64,000 nt of DNA from Tulasnella sp. 424 (taxonomy: Eukaryota; Basidiomycota; Agaricomycetes; Cantharellales; Tulasnellaceae), in assembly GCA_019633425.1 (NCBI GenBank), contig WSUB01000024.1:186001-250000 (forward strand). Reading direction: 5' to 3'. Position 1 is the first letter of the stretch. The number at the start of each line of letters is the position of its first letter. Shown here one piece after another: positions 41,411-55,170 of the stretch. The notes under the pieces were generated by a model. It saw nothing but the letters and a program-made list of their open reading frames with translations. It did not search any database and had not been told where the DNA came from. Made by a program: the position numbers and the translations under genes.

Positions 41411-44400
41411 CTATCGCTCCGAGGCCACGCTTCCGTCTCCTTCAGAATCGCTACTGTCGGCCTCATCTGCGCCTACGTCCAGGACTCGAGTTTCGACATG
41501 AAAGCCTGCTTTCGTGAATTGCTCGGCAATCTCATCAGCCTTGGCAGGGGAACTGACGACTACCGCGACAGACGATTCAGGTTGGAAACACGGGAGGATA
41601 TATTGACCAAGCACGCGTTGGACGTCCTCGATGGTGACGGCCTGGATGAGGGGGTCAGGGTCATGCGGTCACCTTTGACACAACTCGTTCAAACATACCT
41701 GCATCTTTTCCAATAACTCGCGACCGAAGTTTTGTGAGACTCCTTTCAGGGCTTGATTTAAGAAAGCGACAGAGGACTGCGTTGGGGTTCTGCATCAGAT
41801 GATGGCCCAATGGTTGAGAAACGTGGGTATACGTACCGCGCTGCCTGGCGTGCTAACAGATCGAACTGTACTATAAACGATGCTGCTCTTTGCCCCATCC
41901 ACCACCGCCTGGTCGATTGGAATCTAAGTACGGGACAGTCAGTTTCAATACAGCCCATCATGCACGGAGAATGTACGTACAGAACCATTTACGAGTCCCT
42001 CGATGACTTTGCGACCTTCGTCAAACGCACGGAAACTGTCGGGGGCCTTTCAAATGTACGGGTGAGTCTACACTGCTTCTCTGATCGAACAGGACCCTCA
42101 CCTTGTACACGGTGAACGAGAGGTGGCCTGCTTCCACATCGAGAGACATGTAGGCGCCGTAAGCCAAACCAGATCCGCGAATGAAACGCTATAGAGCAAC
42201 GGGGATATTAAGATTGTTTCAAGACCAGAGCGTTTGGAAACGACCTACCCATAAAAAGCTTTCTGTCGCGTCCAAGACTTCGCAAGCTACTCGCAAGGCA
42301 GCTTGGTCAGCGTGGCCAAATCCTTGAATTCCAGTGGTTGTATGGATCCCGAAACTGCTCTCGATGCTCGGATGAGTGACAACAACAGCCTAGTATATGG
42401 GTTTGTAAGTGAGCACGCTGACGGAGATAATCTACTGACCTTCTTGGCGGGACGCTTGCCCAGCCTTGTCAAACTCTCAGAAGCCTTCGGTGGTGGTCGG
42501 AGAATAGCCGACTAGTTATGCCAAAATATGTCAGGAAGAAGTCGAGGCATCGAATAGACTGTGATGAACGAACCGGAAGCTCCTTGAAAATCTTCCATGG
42601 CGATCTTGGCTTTTCGATGTCTAGGACATTGCCGAACACCGAGAACCTTACACCTTCTGGCTTCGTCACTGGTAGTGAAAAAATACGTTAGAATCGGAGC
42701 TGTCGCGATCTAGAAAATCTAGACCCACATGCAGCTTGGATCTGCTTGAATTCGGAGATAACAGCTTCAGGGTCATCCTTCAACTGTTGAGCTAGCTTGG
42801 GAATGTGGTCCATTTGTGCAAGGATGTCGGACGCTTTGCTTGCAGAAGTCTCATCGAAGAGAAGATCTCCTGAGACAGCGTACATGACGGTGTTGCCATC
42901 TCGTTTCAACTCAGGCAAGCTCTGTTGAACCTTTGCAGTCGTGACCTCGAGCCTAGTCATGAAAGGGTTTTATGTCAATTAATCCGGAGGACTGCAATGT
43001 AACCACTGGCCTACCTATCCTTCGTGAACTCCGCACCGTAGATTAGATCCTTCAGCCAAGCAACCGCTTCCTCATAGCGCTTTGGTTCGACCCGAACGGT
43101 AACTCGGATAAGGTTCTGGAACAAGTCGCCCTGGCCAAAGTTGATGTCGTAACCGACCGATAGACCGTCCAACTGCTTCACCACTTCTTCGTGTGTTAGC
43201 TTGGTACCATCGGACCGAGTAACGGGCAGGGAGAAGAACGCATTCAGATAGACCTTGAGATGACTAAAGGGCACGTTCGAATTTTGAGACTGTTGAAATT
43301 AACACTGCAGCAAGAATGAACTCACGGTAGAAGATGATGTGGCATGTCCACAGTGGAAAGAAGGGCTGAAATTGTAACAAAGCTTGACTATTGCGAACCG
43401 TCAGCGCTAGACTAATCGCGCTTATAAAGACCAAATTCACCTTCGCATGATGGAATCCGACGAAGAAGGGAAGCTCGGCGTTGTCCTTCTCAATGTGAGT
43501 TTGAAGTTCCTTGTCCGAGCTCAGAGCGTTCTGAGGATCGTTCCAGGCACCCTTGACCGGAATCCAATTAATTGACGAGACGGGTGGAACAGGGAAGCTG
43601 GTAAGCATCTCTTGAGGGATGGGTTGCTCGTGCTCCTTCTTGGCTTCCTCCAGTTCCTTAATCTTTTCAGCGAGCCCTTCTTCACCAAGAGACTTCTTCT
43701 GAGCCGCAATTCGAGCCTTCTCCTCTGTCTCGAGCTTCTCGGGTAAGCCCGCAGAGGGTTTTCCGAGCACAATAACTGGGGAGTTGCCGATGATATACCT
43801 TGGGGATAAATGTCAGCGTATGTTAACAGTAAAAAAGAGAACCGAGGTGGCGCGTACTTATTCAACAGCCCAATCCACTGATCGTTCGTCCACTTGGCCA
43901 GTTCGTCGTACCGGTCAGTCTCGCCCATCATCTGTGGAATGTCTTTGCCATCGTTATTGCCATAAAGGAAGTCTAAATTTCAATCAAGTAAAGATTAGGG
44001 CCAATGGCATGTGGGCTCCTCATCCAAAGAACGCACCGTTGATAACAGCGCCAGAGTAAAATTCTCCAGGATTGGATTCAAGGGCGTTCAGGAACTGTGG
44101 AAAGGGACAAATGAGTCGTTACTCTAGCACCTGAGTGACAGACAGTCAGAACATCTACTCACTCTCAGCTTGTCGCGAGTTATAATGGTAGACATCCTGC
44201 TCATGTCAATGCCTTCCTTTGCAACCTTCTTCAATGCATCGACGAGTTTAGTGTACATTCCGTCCAACTCGTCGGCTGGAACCCCTCCCAAGTACACCTC
44301 GATGGCAGAATATCCCGCGCGAACGTTGTCAATGAAGTAAATGTAGGTGCTAAAGTCGAACGTAAGTCGAATATTATTCAACGCGATTGCGAACGGGGAG

Positions 44401-45936
44401 AGACTAACCATAGCGGCGAAGGAATTTCTACGAACTCCTTCATAAGAGGAGAGATGGGGGAATCGGTTAGGTAGGTGGAGAGTAGATCTAGCGCCTGTGG
44501 TGAACCGTGAATCATCAATTTCAGCGGCCAACCCGTGATGTCGAGAGTTATGCTCCCGCACCTTCCGCGTAATCATGTCCTCATAAGTAGGCCCAACAAA
44601 CGACATCGCAATCTCGCCCTGGCTCTCGTCCTTCTCCGGGAATTCAATGACCTCGGTCAATGGTTTGGTTACTTGAGGTTGGGTTTTACTGGGCGTCTCC
44701 ATGAATCTGGCCAGGGAAAGCGTTGAACGGGAGGGTCAGATGAAGGAGAGGAAGGGAGGACATACGGACGCTTCCAGCCTGCTGGGGACCCAATCTGGCC
44801 ATGCTTAAGGATGTCCGGCTCAACTTGATTTTGAAGAACGTCGAGTAGCGTTGACGTTGGCATTCGACCGACGACCAAAAGGCAGAGGTTGTGAGGGACG
44901 TAGTATTCGCCATGGTACTCCCTGACTATGGCCAGGTCAAAGACATATTAGTGTCACATAAAATTGAACCAAATGGATATTGTACTCACTCTTCTCAACA
45001 GTGAGGACTCGCAATCGTTCCATAAGGCCACCAGTCTCACTTCGGTATGCACTACCATCGGGGTAAAAAGCCCGCTGCATCTTGAGTGCCATCAGATCTC
45101 CGGGCGTTTGCTCCCTGCCTTGCATCTTTGAAAATTCACATTAATAACGGGAATTAGCATGGACAGTATTGGTTTGCATTGTGAGGAACTTACCTCGGCA
45201 TATACAACACCCGCGTCTTCAGCCTTTTCGTTGATGTGGTGGACCTCGGTAACGAACCCATTGCTGGTCATAGTAGGATAGAGTATATGGTCGAGATAGA
45301 CGGGAAGAAGACGGAGGAACCTGTGACACAAAGCTGCTAGATCAGATAATTTGCATTGGGCGCTTCCCGTAAGGCTTACCCTTCATCCCCTGCCGTAGCG
45401 ATTGTATAAGCGGTGTGGTCGTTAGCAGTCCAAGCATTAGTTCCGTTTGAGAATGCTCGATTAGCGAGATTGTCCAAAACTCCTTTATAGGGGTATTTCT
45501 CAGACCCAAGGAAAATGAGGCTATTCGGACACGGCGGTTTCCTTAGTCTACTAATTGATCGATTAAAAACGGGAGTCAGCTTACTGTTCCAGGGTATGTG
45601 GTCTCCCGCTATCATCGAAAACTAGAAAAAGGAGAGAGGACAAGGCATCGCCAAGGTTAGAAGCCGCACGAGTCATCTGATGCTGGCGACGCGCGTACTT
45701 TCCGTCCGTATCACGAAATAACCTTTCACCAATGGGGCTAATAGATTCGAAAGAGAAAGAGATGAGTAAATGTTAAGTGGGTGAAGCACAAATTCGCGAC
45801 GAACATTCGCAATCGAGGTGCACCACCGAGAGACCCGTCTTGCGACTTGTCCATTTCTGCAGTTCAATCGGAGCATAATCGAGTTTGACCTTTTTGACTA
45901 GATCGAAGTTTCCATGTTGGGACGCTGAAGGATCCA
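41411..45936 (-). CDS. M16 (pitrilysin-type) zinc metallopeptidase, many exons
   Basis: Large inverzincin of the M16 family, close to the fungal Cym1/YOL098C-like group. Splicing at 45584/45531 rebuilds FDDSGRPHTLEHLIFLGSEK, containing the inverted zinc motif H-x-x-E-H. Downstream blocks fit the family: AFSNGTNAWTANDHTAYT, FLRLLPVYLDHILYPTM, FVTEVHHINEKAEDAGVVY, EMQGREQTPGDLMALKMQR, YRSETGGLMERLRVLTVEK, and a C-terminal M16 half ending QYILPCFQPESSVAVVVSS with an acidic tail (DEADSSDSEGDG). I have not fixed every exon; at least fourteen are needed. The first intron has a GTTCGT donor (45804). MDPSASQHGNF (45936) is the conservative start, but the frame is open upstream with a Met at 46213 that would add a mitochondrial-type leader (SPLARVRTFSTSS). 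Confidence 0.88.
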
Positions 45937-48890
45937 TTTTCTCAACAATGACAGACTTGGGGATGATGCGGTTCTGTGCGTTTGAGGAGGTGCTGAAGGT
46001 CCGAACTCGCGCAAGCGGCGACTTTAAATCCGAGAGGGGACGCGACACTGCTTGGTGCAAGTTTTTGGCCGAAAAGCGAAATTCACGCTTCGTGACTCCA
46101 AACGTGCCCGGACTACGAGGCGGTGACCATTCTTTGGCTTCGGATCGTATCCTGAAGCCATGAGGCCAGCAAGGAGACCAAGGTGATCGACGGCCAAATG
46201 TTCGAGCGAGCATTGACGAGCTGCTCTTACACAGGGATATACGCGGTGACAATCCGAATACCCTTCGGATGCAACAGAGTCGAGTGTGAGGAAAGTAAAT
46301 GCCTCGATAGAAGTGAGACGATAGCCAGCGAGCAAGGACAGAACGAAACGTTGGGGTGAAGGATGGAGGTTGGGATGCACGCAAATGCCGATGTGCTCTC
46401 TCGAAGGATGCCGGCGCTCGGCCTGGACCCTGATTGGCGAAGAAGCCACCTGCCAAAGTACAATAAGGACTAAATGGCTTCCAGATAGGCTGCGACCTTG
46501 GACATACTAAAGCGTTGCCTAAAGGCGAAGGCATGAGCCGGCTAACTATGGAATGCTGGGGCCAACCCTCCCAATAACACGGGATTAGGCACAGCCCTGG
46601 GGACCACGGCATAAAAACCAACCTTGACCAACGCTGCTCCAATGCAGATTTAACCTATTCGAGACGTTCATCAGCATCAAGCTGGGCCTTCACAACCGTT
46701 CCTTCGAGACGAGGCGACGCATATCAAAAGCCTAGGGGCCTCCCAATTTGAGCTTATGGAGCCCCCTAATCCTGATCACCACTTTGCCAGTCCTGCGATC
46801 TGAGAACCGCTGCAGACGCCGGAGAGGTTCAGTCCCAGGTGATATATAACGTAAATTCACCGCAAGGTAAAGGGCCGACATTGTAGCGTAGAGTGAATGC
46901 CCGATGATTTAGAAAGAGCCCTGCGTTTTCCGGCAAGGTCAAGCTTTGAGCGGCCAGGAGGACAATGAACGGCTGAGGCAACGCCACATTGTAATGATAT
47001 TAGAGTTGTGAGGGTGTGATCTGCGCGTGGCGGATGAATTCGCGAGTTCAAACTTGTCACGAGCCATAACGGTTGTGAACCACAGAAAGAGAGGGGACGG
47101 GTAGCTAAACTCCTCCAACAACGGAGAGTTCTGCAGTTCCAAAGAATTTAACCACGAAAGAGCGGCGGAATGGCTGGGTGTTTGGACTAGAGATTGTCCT
47201 ATGGTCGTTGGCACCGTCACTAGTTAGCGTGGCGATCATGGGTCGTGGATAAAGTGCTCAGGGTAGGAAATCGAAGATATATTCTATTCCATCAGTAGGG
47301 AAGTTAGGGTGTGCAGGACTGAGGTGCAGATTGTCCATGCTGGAGGCATGTGTTCAGCAATCATAATCGTATTGTCGAGATGCTAGCGCTCCGGTCCTTC
47401 CGTGCTCGCAAGGAAATCTATAATTCTGTTCAAATTTCAAACTCGAGACTCGCTCGATGTTAGGAGCCGGAGTGGGGCTCATGTGAATGGAACTCCATCG
47501 ACAGGCGACTATCCGAATCGACGAGGTTCTGCACTACCGATCAGATATTCCTAACTCATGTCTCGACCCCCCAACAAGCCATCCATGAGCCCCTCGTTGC
47601 CTTTCAGTCGCGTTTCTCTTATATGATGGAACTACGATGAACTCGTGGCGCGGGAGGGAGTCGCCGAGCCACGTCTTCGGCAGGTCAGATATGCCTCTCT
47701 GGATGGACTTATCGTCTCGAGCCAGGATTGTACAGCATAGGTATATCGCTGAGCTGTTCTAACTCTGCCGGTAAGTCGGCACAATTTGCGGGTATGGACT
47801 GATCAGGGTGACAGAACTACACTACCGGGCGTTCGAGTTCCAGAAGGACGTCAGCAAGTAACTGCACATGGCCAATATTGCTGCGCGGTGAACGATTGTT
47901 GGATTTCACTGGGGCTGCGAGTACGGAGTTAACGGTATTCGGTATTTGTCTGACTGCACGTCGCTATGCCGTTCGTAACATCGCTGGCTGCGTTCGAATC
48001 CGCAATTCGGCCCTCTTCAGCATCTCTATTCATCTCAACAGAGTACTCCAGAGCCTTGACAAGCGCCGACTACGCACTCCTTCCGACTATGGATTAATCA
48101 ACGACGGCATGCTGTTCGAACCCGATGGAGCTCTACTAGGATTCCCGATGACGGTCTTGGGGCACCCCAGACAAGCTCATCGGCGAAAGTGGAATTCCGA
48201 TTGTCAGTCTGGACGTAGACCTGTGCGACTATCTTCTATGCTACGGCCGCCCCGTTCGGCGTCTACCTACGTTTTTTACATCAGCCCAAGCTTTGTGGTG
48301 GCGGCCATTTCGGAAGCGGAGACCTTTCAGAAGTTCGAGACGACACATCACGAACCTCCACCACTTCCTCCCAGAGCCCCAACGACGACGTGTTAATACC
48401 CACCACTCTCTCGATTGCTTGCTATGTCGGGGAGCAACGCTGCTATGCCTTCAAAGACGCTCCCTTACTGCGGCGACTACGCTCTACGGGCGCCTTTTTG
48501 TTGAATTCCGATGCGAGTCGACTTTCTCAGCTCACGCAGCCGCGTAATCGGCCTCCGACCGAGCATACTGTCGCAAGTCGCCAAAACCGCCAGCACAGGT
48601 TTACATTACCGTTTGCTAAGCCCTAACTGTTCCAGGTTCTTCTGCGCATTCGCTTGATCGACATTCGGAAACGAGTCTTACTCAAGCAAATGGCCGCTCG
48701 GGGAAGACGGAAATGGGCCGACGTCATCCTTCATTGGCCCAGATTCGTTAGCGTTCCCTACCACCCGACTGCGATGGCCTGTTCGCTCAAAACTGCGCGA
48801 GTATTAAAGCTAGGCTCAGCTAATATGTCCTTTTCATCAAATTTCAAAACGCCACCGCATCAAGTTCGAGCTTACTTGAAGATATAGTCG
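45937..48890. other. Long intergenic region (about 3 kb)
   Basis: The first ~280 bp may code an N-terminal extension of the peptidase. The rest holds no gene I can support; plus-strand frames at 47878-48626 overlap in different frames without domains. A GTTCGAATCC near 47987 resembles a tRNA B box but no tRNA folds around it. Confidence 0.45.
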
Positions 48891-51379
48891 ATGGAGCAAC
48901 AGCCAGCCGAGAAGAATACACAGAAAATGTCGCCTCTTACTCCGCTTGAAAGAGGTAAAGCATGTCTCGAATGCCGTCGCATGAAACAGGTGAGGACTTG
49001 CGGATCCATTTTACCTCAGACAGTCCTACTCGCCTTTCCAATTGATTGACTGATTCTAACTTTCCTAGAAATGTAATGGCGTGTCGCCCACGTGCTCGAA
49101 CTGCGCCCGATGGAACAGGCCGTGTCGATACGAGACCCCTGTTGCCAGAGGTATGACAGCAGTAGTGCTGCAGGAACGAGTCGACCAGCTAGAGGCAAAA
49201 CTTGAAGCTCTCCGGTCTCAGTCGGCGAGTCAATTGTTGGCGTCCTCATCATCCTCTGCAACGGTTGGCCGGACAACCGATGGCGTCCATCACGCCTCCC
49301 AAGGTATGCCGCGGTTAACAAGTGATCACATCGATCTCCATCTTAGGTACTAATGTCTAATATGCCGCTCCGGCGTCCTTGTTCGTTTCTCCCGACGTGC
49401 TTACGCATATATATACGGCCAGGTCGTACCACCGTCTCAACCACAACTCCCCCCGAAATGTCTATTGGCAAATGGTCCGACGCTGAAAGTCTTCCTTTAA
49501 ATCTGAGGAATTTCCTGTGAGTCGTTTGTGTACCCACGATCGTATTGCCCCTGGAAACTAATCCGTACTCCACGGACTTGGCTTTAGAATCACTATCTTC
49601 CTTGAGAATTCCTTCAGAATCCATTTCTACTTCAACCAGCAGAGGTTTATCGACCGGCTCGCATCCACCTCTAACCCTCCTCATCCCTGCCTCTTGAATG
49701 CTGTCTACCTCTTGGCATGCTACTTCACGACTCTAGACCATCGTCCCGCCTACTGGTTAGGCGAGCACGAAGCCGTCTTTCTTAGCCGCGCTCAGATTGC
49801 GTTGATGGACAGCTTGGCTCTGTCTGACAGATTGATGGATTTTATCCAAGCCTCGAGCATGGTCGCGGCATACCTGGTCCACCGTGGGCGATACCTAGAA
49901 GGGTGAGTCTCGTCCGTGTCTCCCTCTTTTTTAGTAAGCCCTCTCATCCCCGTGTTCGTTACGTGACACTTGATTCCAATTCAGATACCATGTCCACTGC
50001 GGAACGGCACGTTTTGCACTTTCTTGCGGAATGGACCGGATCAACAAGCACGATGTATCCTCGTTCGCCAGGGAGCCGGGTCCATCATACACCCAGCAAC
50101 TGGTGCTTCTCCCTGAACCCGAGGATACGATCGAACTCGGTGACCGCCTCTTGTCCTTCTGGCACATTTATTGGCACGATAAAGTTTTTTCCGTCGTCCT
50201 TGGGTTCCTCCCGGCGCTGCCACATGACGACACGATAGATTCGGTGTTTCCGAGGGAGCTGGAGGAATACGAAAGCGTTGAGTCTTCTTTGGCTTCCAAT
50301 GCCGCTTTTCGTAAGCCACCTAACACGGCATTCTTTGCTGCTCTTTTATAGGGAGATGTGTATCTTTCCAGGAACGAGACGATCTCGGGCTTTCTGGCTC
50401 GACAGGAGGATGACGGTCTCAGCTTCCAATCAGGCCGTCCCGATTCTCTATTTACAACCCAGCTGAAAGCCGTGACGCTTATGGACCGGGCTAGCCGTCT
50501 GAAGCAAAGGCTTCGATCTCGTGAGTCCGAAATTCTCGTCCCTATTTTTGAATCACTTGTCCAGGTCCCTGGCGGAGGGCCTTTCCCATACCAACGGGAT
50601 TTCGAACCTTGAACACTTTATCTTATGCCGTGTTTCCCTTTTTCAGATCAAATCGGGCTTGAAGAAGCTGCCAAGACTCGGAAAGAATTGCACAACATTA
50701 CAAAGAACTTCCTATCATCATTGCCTCCTATTCAATCGCCACAATTGCCAACGAGCTCTCCGGTCGACCTAGCCCTCGCATCAGCCCATGCCGTCGCGTC
50801 GTGCGCCCTTCTCGAACTCTCCGACACGAGTTTGGTTGGATCCGAACCTCAAGCTAACAGCGACAGAGTGGCGTACGCCAGCTCGATAGCATCATCAGTT
50901 CTCTTCTTCGGTGATGGTTATGAATGTCAGGACGTTTGGATAGTTACCGGGGTGAGTTATGCCGTTCCTGAAACTCATCTTGCGGGGCCCGTTGTTGCTC
51001 ATACTGAGAACCATTCGATCATTCTTCTCCGACAGTACTCTTGGTGTCTTGCGGCGCATGTTCTGGCGGAGTATATACGTCGCCTTCGGTCCCATGGAGG
51101 CGGTGCAGAGGCTTCCAGTCCGGCAATAGGATTCCTTCCCGGACCGTCCGGATCCCCATCAGCTCGTGGAAATAGGCCCCCATCGGCGACAGAGTGTGAA
51201 GACCTTCTCTCGCGCCTCTTGAACGCCCTGAACATTGCGTCGACCGCACACCAGCCGTTAGGTAAGGTGTCATTTAGAGGCTCACTTCGATCCCACGAAT
51301 CAAGGCCTGACCTCTTTTCCTTGCAGCTCATCACATCCAACGAGTGTATCAATCACTAGGCGACCTGAAGCTTGAGTGA
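48891..51379 (+). CDS. Zn(II)2Cys6 transcription factor, multi-exon
   Basis: Fungal binuclear zinc-cluster regulator, nuclear. Exon 1 (48891-48989) and exon 2 (49069-49303) join to give the cluster CLECRRMKQ-KCNGVSPTCSNCARWNRPC, with all six cysteines and the basic residues. A short coiled-coil dimerisation helix follows (VLQERVDQLEAKLEAL). Later exons give the middle homology region typical of basidiomycete members: FHFYFNQQRFIDRLAS, LNAVYLLACYF, SSMVAAYLVHRGRYLEG-YHVHCGTARFALSCGM, FWHIYWHDKVFSVVLGFLP, and a C-terminal helical part ending AHHIQRVYQSLGDLKLE. About nine exons. Target genes are unknown; no metabolic cluster adjoins it. Confidence 0.88.
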
Positions 51380-51810
51380 GAGGTTTTCTAAATTAAACGA
51401 CAAGGCGGGGCTTGCAAGCTGGGCTTGTCTCTGAGCCTCGTGTAGATTAGATGACGTCGGTGATTCTCGAGTTTGGGTGGCTGCCGCCGGCCTCGAAGGA
51501 CCGCTTATTTTACATCATAATATCCTACTCGCTTGCTGCATTCTCTGTAGTAGTAACTCCTGTATCGTAGTCACACTAGGAGGCATCAAAAGTAATATTC
51601 ATCATACATACAAAAACCAGGCAAAGGGGAAGATATACATGAATCGGTAATGGTGAGGAAGAAATGGTTATCAACATAAGATTGGGAGCAACCGATGGAC
51701 GAGAACGATCCATGGCTGCAGGGAAAGAGTTGGGTATCGACAGCGCTCCGCACAGTCGGATAGAGATGTGAGGATTTTCAAGGTCAGCGCGACTCCTAGA
51801 TCTAGTCCCT
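51380..51810. other. Intergenic between convergent genes
   Basis: 3' flanks of the transcription factor (+) and the Pal1-like gene (-). Nothing else is recognised. Confidence 0.5.
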
Positions 51811-53328
51811 TCACTTGGCGCCATTCCTAACGACAGCGCCCTTCATCTTCTTGTATAAGCTTTGCTTCCGGGTCATATCGGCTCCAGCCACACGATCGAA
51901 GTAACCATTGTTCGCTTGAGGGACCCCCGCACCAGGAGGTGGGGGTAGAGCCTTATCCCTTGCCGCAGACGCCGCGGTGGAACCGTCAACGAGGACGTAC
52001 GGTTCTTCTCCGCGAGTAGCAGGAGGGACAGGTTGCTGGTAACGTCCTTGGATAGGCTGTTGGCTGCGGTAGTAATTTTGATTACGGGGCACCTCGCTGG
52101 GCGGCTCTGCCTCCTCTCGAACAGCACCAACTCGAGGTCCAGGAGACCAAGCGGGCTCTCTGTACGGACCTTCGCTTTGATATCCGGCAGGTCCGTCGTT
52201 GGCGCCACCCAGAACGGGAACATTTGGATTTTCCCTCATTTTGCGGAAGCGTTGCAAAAGGGATTTCTTTCGCCCAAGTTGTTCCTTGCTAGGGCCATAG
52301 TCTGAACTGTAAGACGGAGACGAAGGCGGTTCATCAAGGGATGCACCTCCTGTTCTCTGGCCAGGAAGGGCAATTGGTTGAGGTGGCGGCAGCTTCGATC
52401 GACGGGGTAGGTCAACTAAAATAGGAAATGCCCAGGTTAGAAACCAGTGGACCTGCCGAATCGGCCAGAAATAGCCTACCACTCTCGCCTCTTCGCCCAG
52501 GATTTGGACGTCTTGAGTATGCGTCATAACCGCCGGATTCGTCCAGGGAACTGCGGGCACTGCCTCTTCCGGTATTTCCTATCGTCCCCGCGCTGAACTC
52601 TTCGAACGGCTCAGGCTCGGATTTACCCCAAGCTTCTGTCAATGTCATCTTGCGAGTGGGCGTGATCCTGGCTCCTCTGGGGAAAGAGTCGGCGGCGTCG
52701 GCGCCTCTCGGCAAGAGCGCAGCGGACGCATAGGGGCCGTCAGATGATGCCATGGCGGCGAGGGTCGCCTGAGCGACGGGAGAAAGGCGTTTGTCGACGA
52801 CTGGGACATTATGCGGGCCAGATCCTCCCGGTTCGAATGCGTAGACAGGCGCGCGGTGTGGTTTGCCTTGCCGGTTGCGGGAAGGGGTTACTGCGTCAAA
52901 GGGCCCATCATGATGGAACACTGGCGGCGAGAAGCGTGAGCAGATGGGATTCAACGCCGGACTGACCACATGCAACGTGGAGGATAACTTACTGCCTCCT
53001 CCAAGACCGCTGATGTCCATCTGGTCAATAATATCTGCATGTTGCGAGGGCTTGTCTGCGGCTTTAGGAACAGCGTTGTGGCTCTTTGTTCGGGCATTTG
53101 CTGCACGGGCGGCCCGGATGTCTTGTGAGGAAGAGTCTTCTGATTGAGAGCGACGAGGCCGACCTGGCGGTTGCTGGTTCGAGCTATGATAATCGCGACG
53201 TAAGCTGAAGACCCGCCAGGAATGTGATAGAGCTGGTCAACTGACCCAGACTGCGAGGTTGCGCTTCTGGACACCTTCTGTCGTGGATCTGTTCGAGGTG
53301 CTGCTTGAGGAGGAAGAGTCGCCGACAT
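51811..53328 (-). CDS. pal1: Pal1-like cell-morphology protein
   Basis: Relative of fission yeast Pal1, a cortex protein needed for cylindrical growth and an endocytic-site component. Splicing rebuilds the diagnostic motif: DIIDQMDISGLGGG joined to MFHHDGPFDAVTPSRNR (donor near 52990, acceptor near 52922). Starts MSATLPPQAAPRTDPRQKV (ATG 53328). The rest is mostly disordered: KRLSPVAQATLAAMASSDGP, KMTLTEAWGKSEPEPFEEFS (conserved in basidiomycete Pal1 proteins), KKSLLQRFRKMRENPN, and a C-terminal DMTRKQSLYKKMKGAVVR basic motif. About four exons. The first intron lies in a Ser-rich segment and its boundaries are less certain. Confidence 0.82.
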
Positions 53329-55170
53329 AGCGGGAGATTCGAGACAGCGTCTGTGTGCGGATTGACTGGTTGCTGGTGAACTGCGAGAGGAGCGGTTGGG
53401 GGTGAACGGGGGAGAGGAGAACACACGGCACGAGTTCGATCCCAAATGACGCAGGTCAGTAAATACCACGACGCTGACGCACGGTTTAGACTCTAATCTT
53501 GACACACAACTTACCTAGAACGCAACCACCGTCGTCTCCGTAGAAAAACGAGCCAAGATGGTTGGTAGTTTGATGTCTCGTGTGTATGGTTCGAGCGCGG
53601 CACGGAAAACACGGAGTCAAGGGCGAGAACTCTCCGGCTCGGTCTGTCCACTCATATCGGACCATTTTCTCAAAGGGGAAGTCCAGTCCCCGTGCTCGAC
53701 GATTCCGGCTATATCGATGTTCGTTCACATCCTACACCAGGCCATCGTCCACCGCTATGTATGCCGCTCACAGTGCTATATCTTGAACATCCTGGTCAGT
53801 CCTGCCGGTCTTGGAAGTGGCAACCGTTCAAGCTCTTAGCCTCTCGGCGTTTCTCGGCGTGGCTTTTAACCGAGTCTTACCCGTCAGTCACCAGGCTTGC
53901 TTGGTTCGAAAGCTATCGAATAGGACATATCCATATCGTTGCAAAATGGATGGATCTCCTTGTGTACACTATCATCACGTAGAAACGTGGTTTCGAAATG
54001 TTCCACAGAACCTATATCTGGCCCAGTCGAGCAAACAATCACGACAAACGCGGCGCTACCAATCCGCAGTCCGTGTTTGCTATAGGTTTGCTGCGGATTC
54101 AACGCAAGCATGAAGGCCTATACATTTGAAGTCAACCCCGGCAGGCTTTTGCGGTCTCCATAAGGATCTGCTAAGCAATTGGCAAAATCTGGGAGCCTTC
54201 TCAAGGATTGAACCCTATCATTGACTAGGTTATCATTTCCCAAGAACGCTCCCAGGAATTCCAGTGAGGTCCTTTTTTAACCAGCCTACACCACTGTAAA
54301 CGTTACGGACCCTTCGATGGTCTAGTGCTTGCCGCTAAGGTCGTAAAGCCTTCGAATACAACTTGGGGGATTTCTGGCATATTTATAATAAAATACAGCA
54401 AAGCAGGCGCGCACAGACCAACCGTTTTCATTGAGGCCTGTTACATCCTGGCGGCCACCAATTTGTTATGTAACCGCAGAACAATCGCGTTCAACGCTTA
54501 TCCGTTTCCTCTGTGTCTTAAGGACCAGTCTCACCAAAGGCAATCCTCTCCGAGAGGCAAATTGCGCATGGCGCGGGGAAGGTGAACGTGGTTTGGACCA
54601 ACCAACACTTGAGCTACGCACGCCTCTAGCACGCAAACCGTTCAAAACACCCCATCGGTGCTACTTTTCTAGAACTATATGTTTTCATGCATATAGCGCA
54701 TAAATTCGATGGCAGTAAGACACCAAGTCATCCCACAAAGCGGCCAAACTGGTTGCCCAGCTGTCACCGCTGGAGTCAAGTCGGCTTGGATGTTCATGAC
54801 CCTTTGAAGCGGGAGAACTGGGGCGATCAGGACTCCTTCTGAGACGGCCTGCTCTGAGGCGGGATCTTCACGGCAGCGGGTCAGTTTAGAGACAACGAAT
54901 CGAAGCGGACGAAAGGGCCGGGATTCTTCCGGAGGGGAACTTAAAGCCTCGTCCAACAGGCATCCGCTAAACCTCCTATGCCAAGCATCCCTAATGGTCT
55001 CTTCAAAAACATGACATTCGAGTGCTCGATCTCGGCGCTAGAGCCCTGCATTCTACCTCAGCTCGGCATTGCCACGAGCCGTCTCAAGGCCCCGAGGATT
55101 GGGCATTCTTCGGAGGCAGCGCCAGTTCAACATTCGACGCTGTGCCAAGCGACGTCAGAAAAGGCTCTTC
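53329..55170. other. Long intergenic region (about 1.8 kb)
   Basis: Divergent space between the Pal1-like gene (-) and the secreted lyase (+). Numerous short frames on both strands (53500-54960) show no domain or splice continuity. No RNA gene found. Confidence 0.45.

Noticed and set aside
47975..48010. GTTCGAATCC resembling a tRNA B box
   Set aside because: The T-arm does not pair properly and no A box, anticodon arm or acceptor stem could be found around it.
47878..48626. Plus-strand frames up to 172 codons before the transcription factor
   Set aside because: Overlapping different frames, Arg/Ser-rich random composition, no splice chain giving a recognisable protein.
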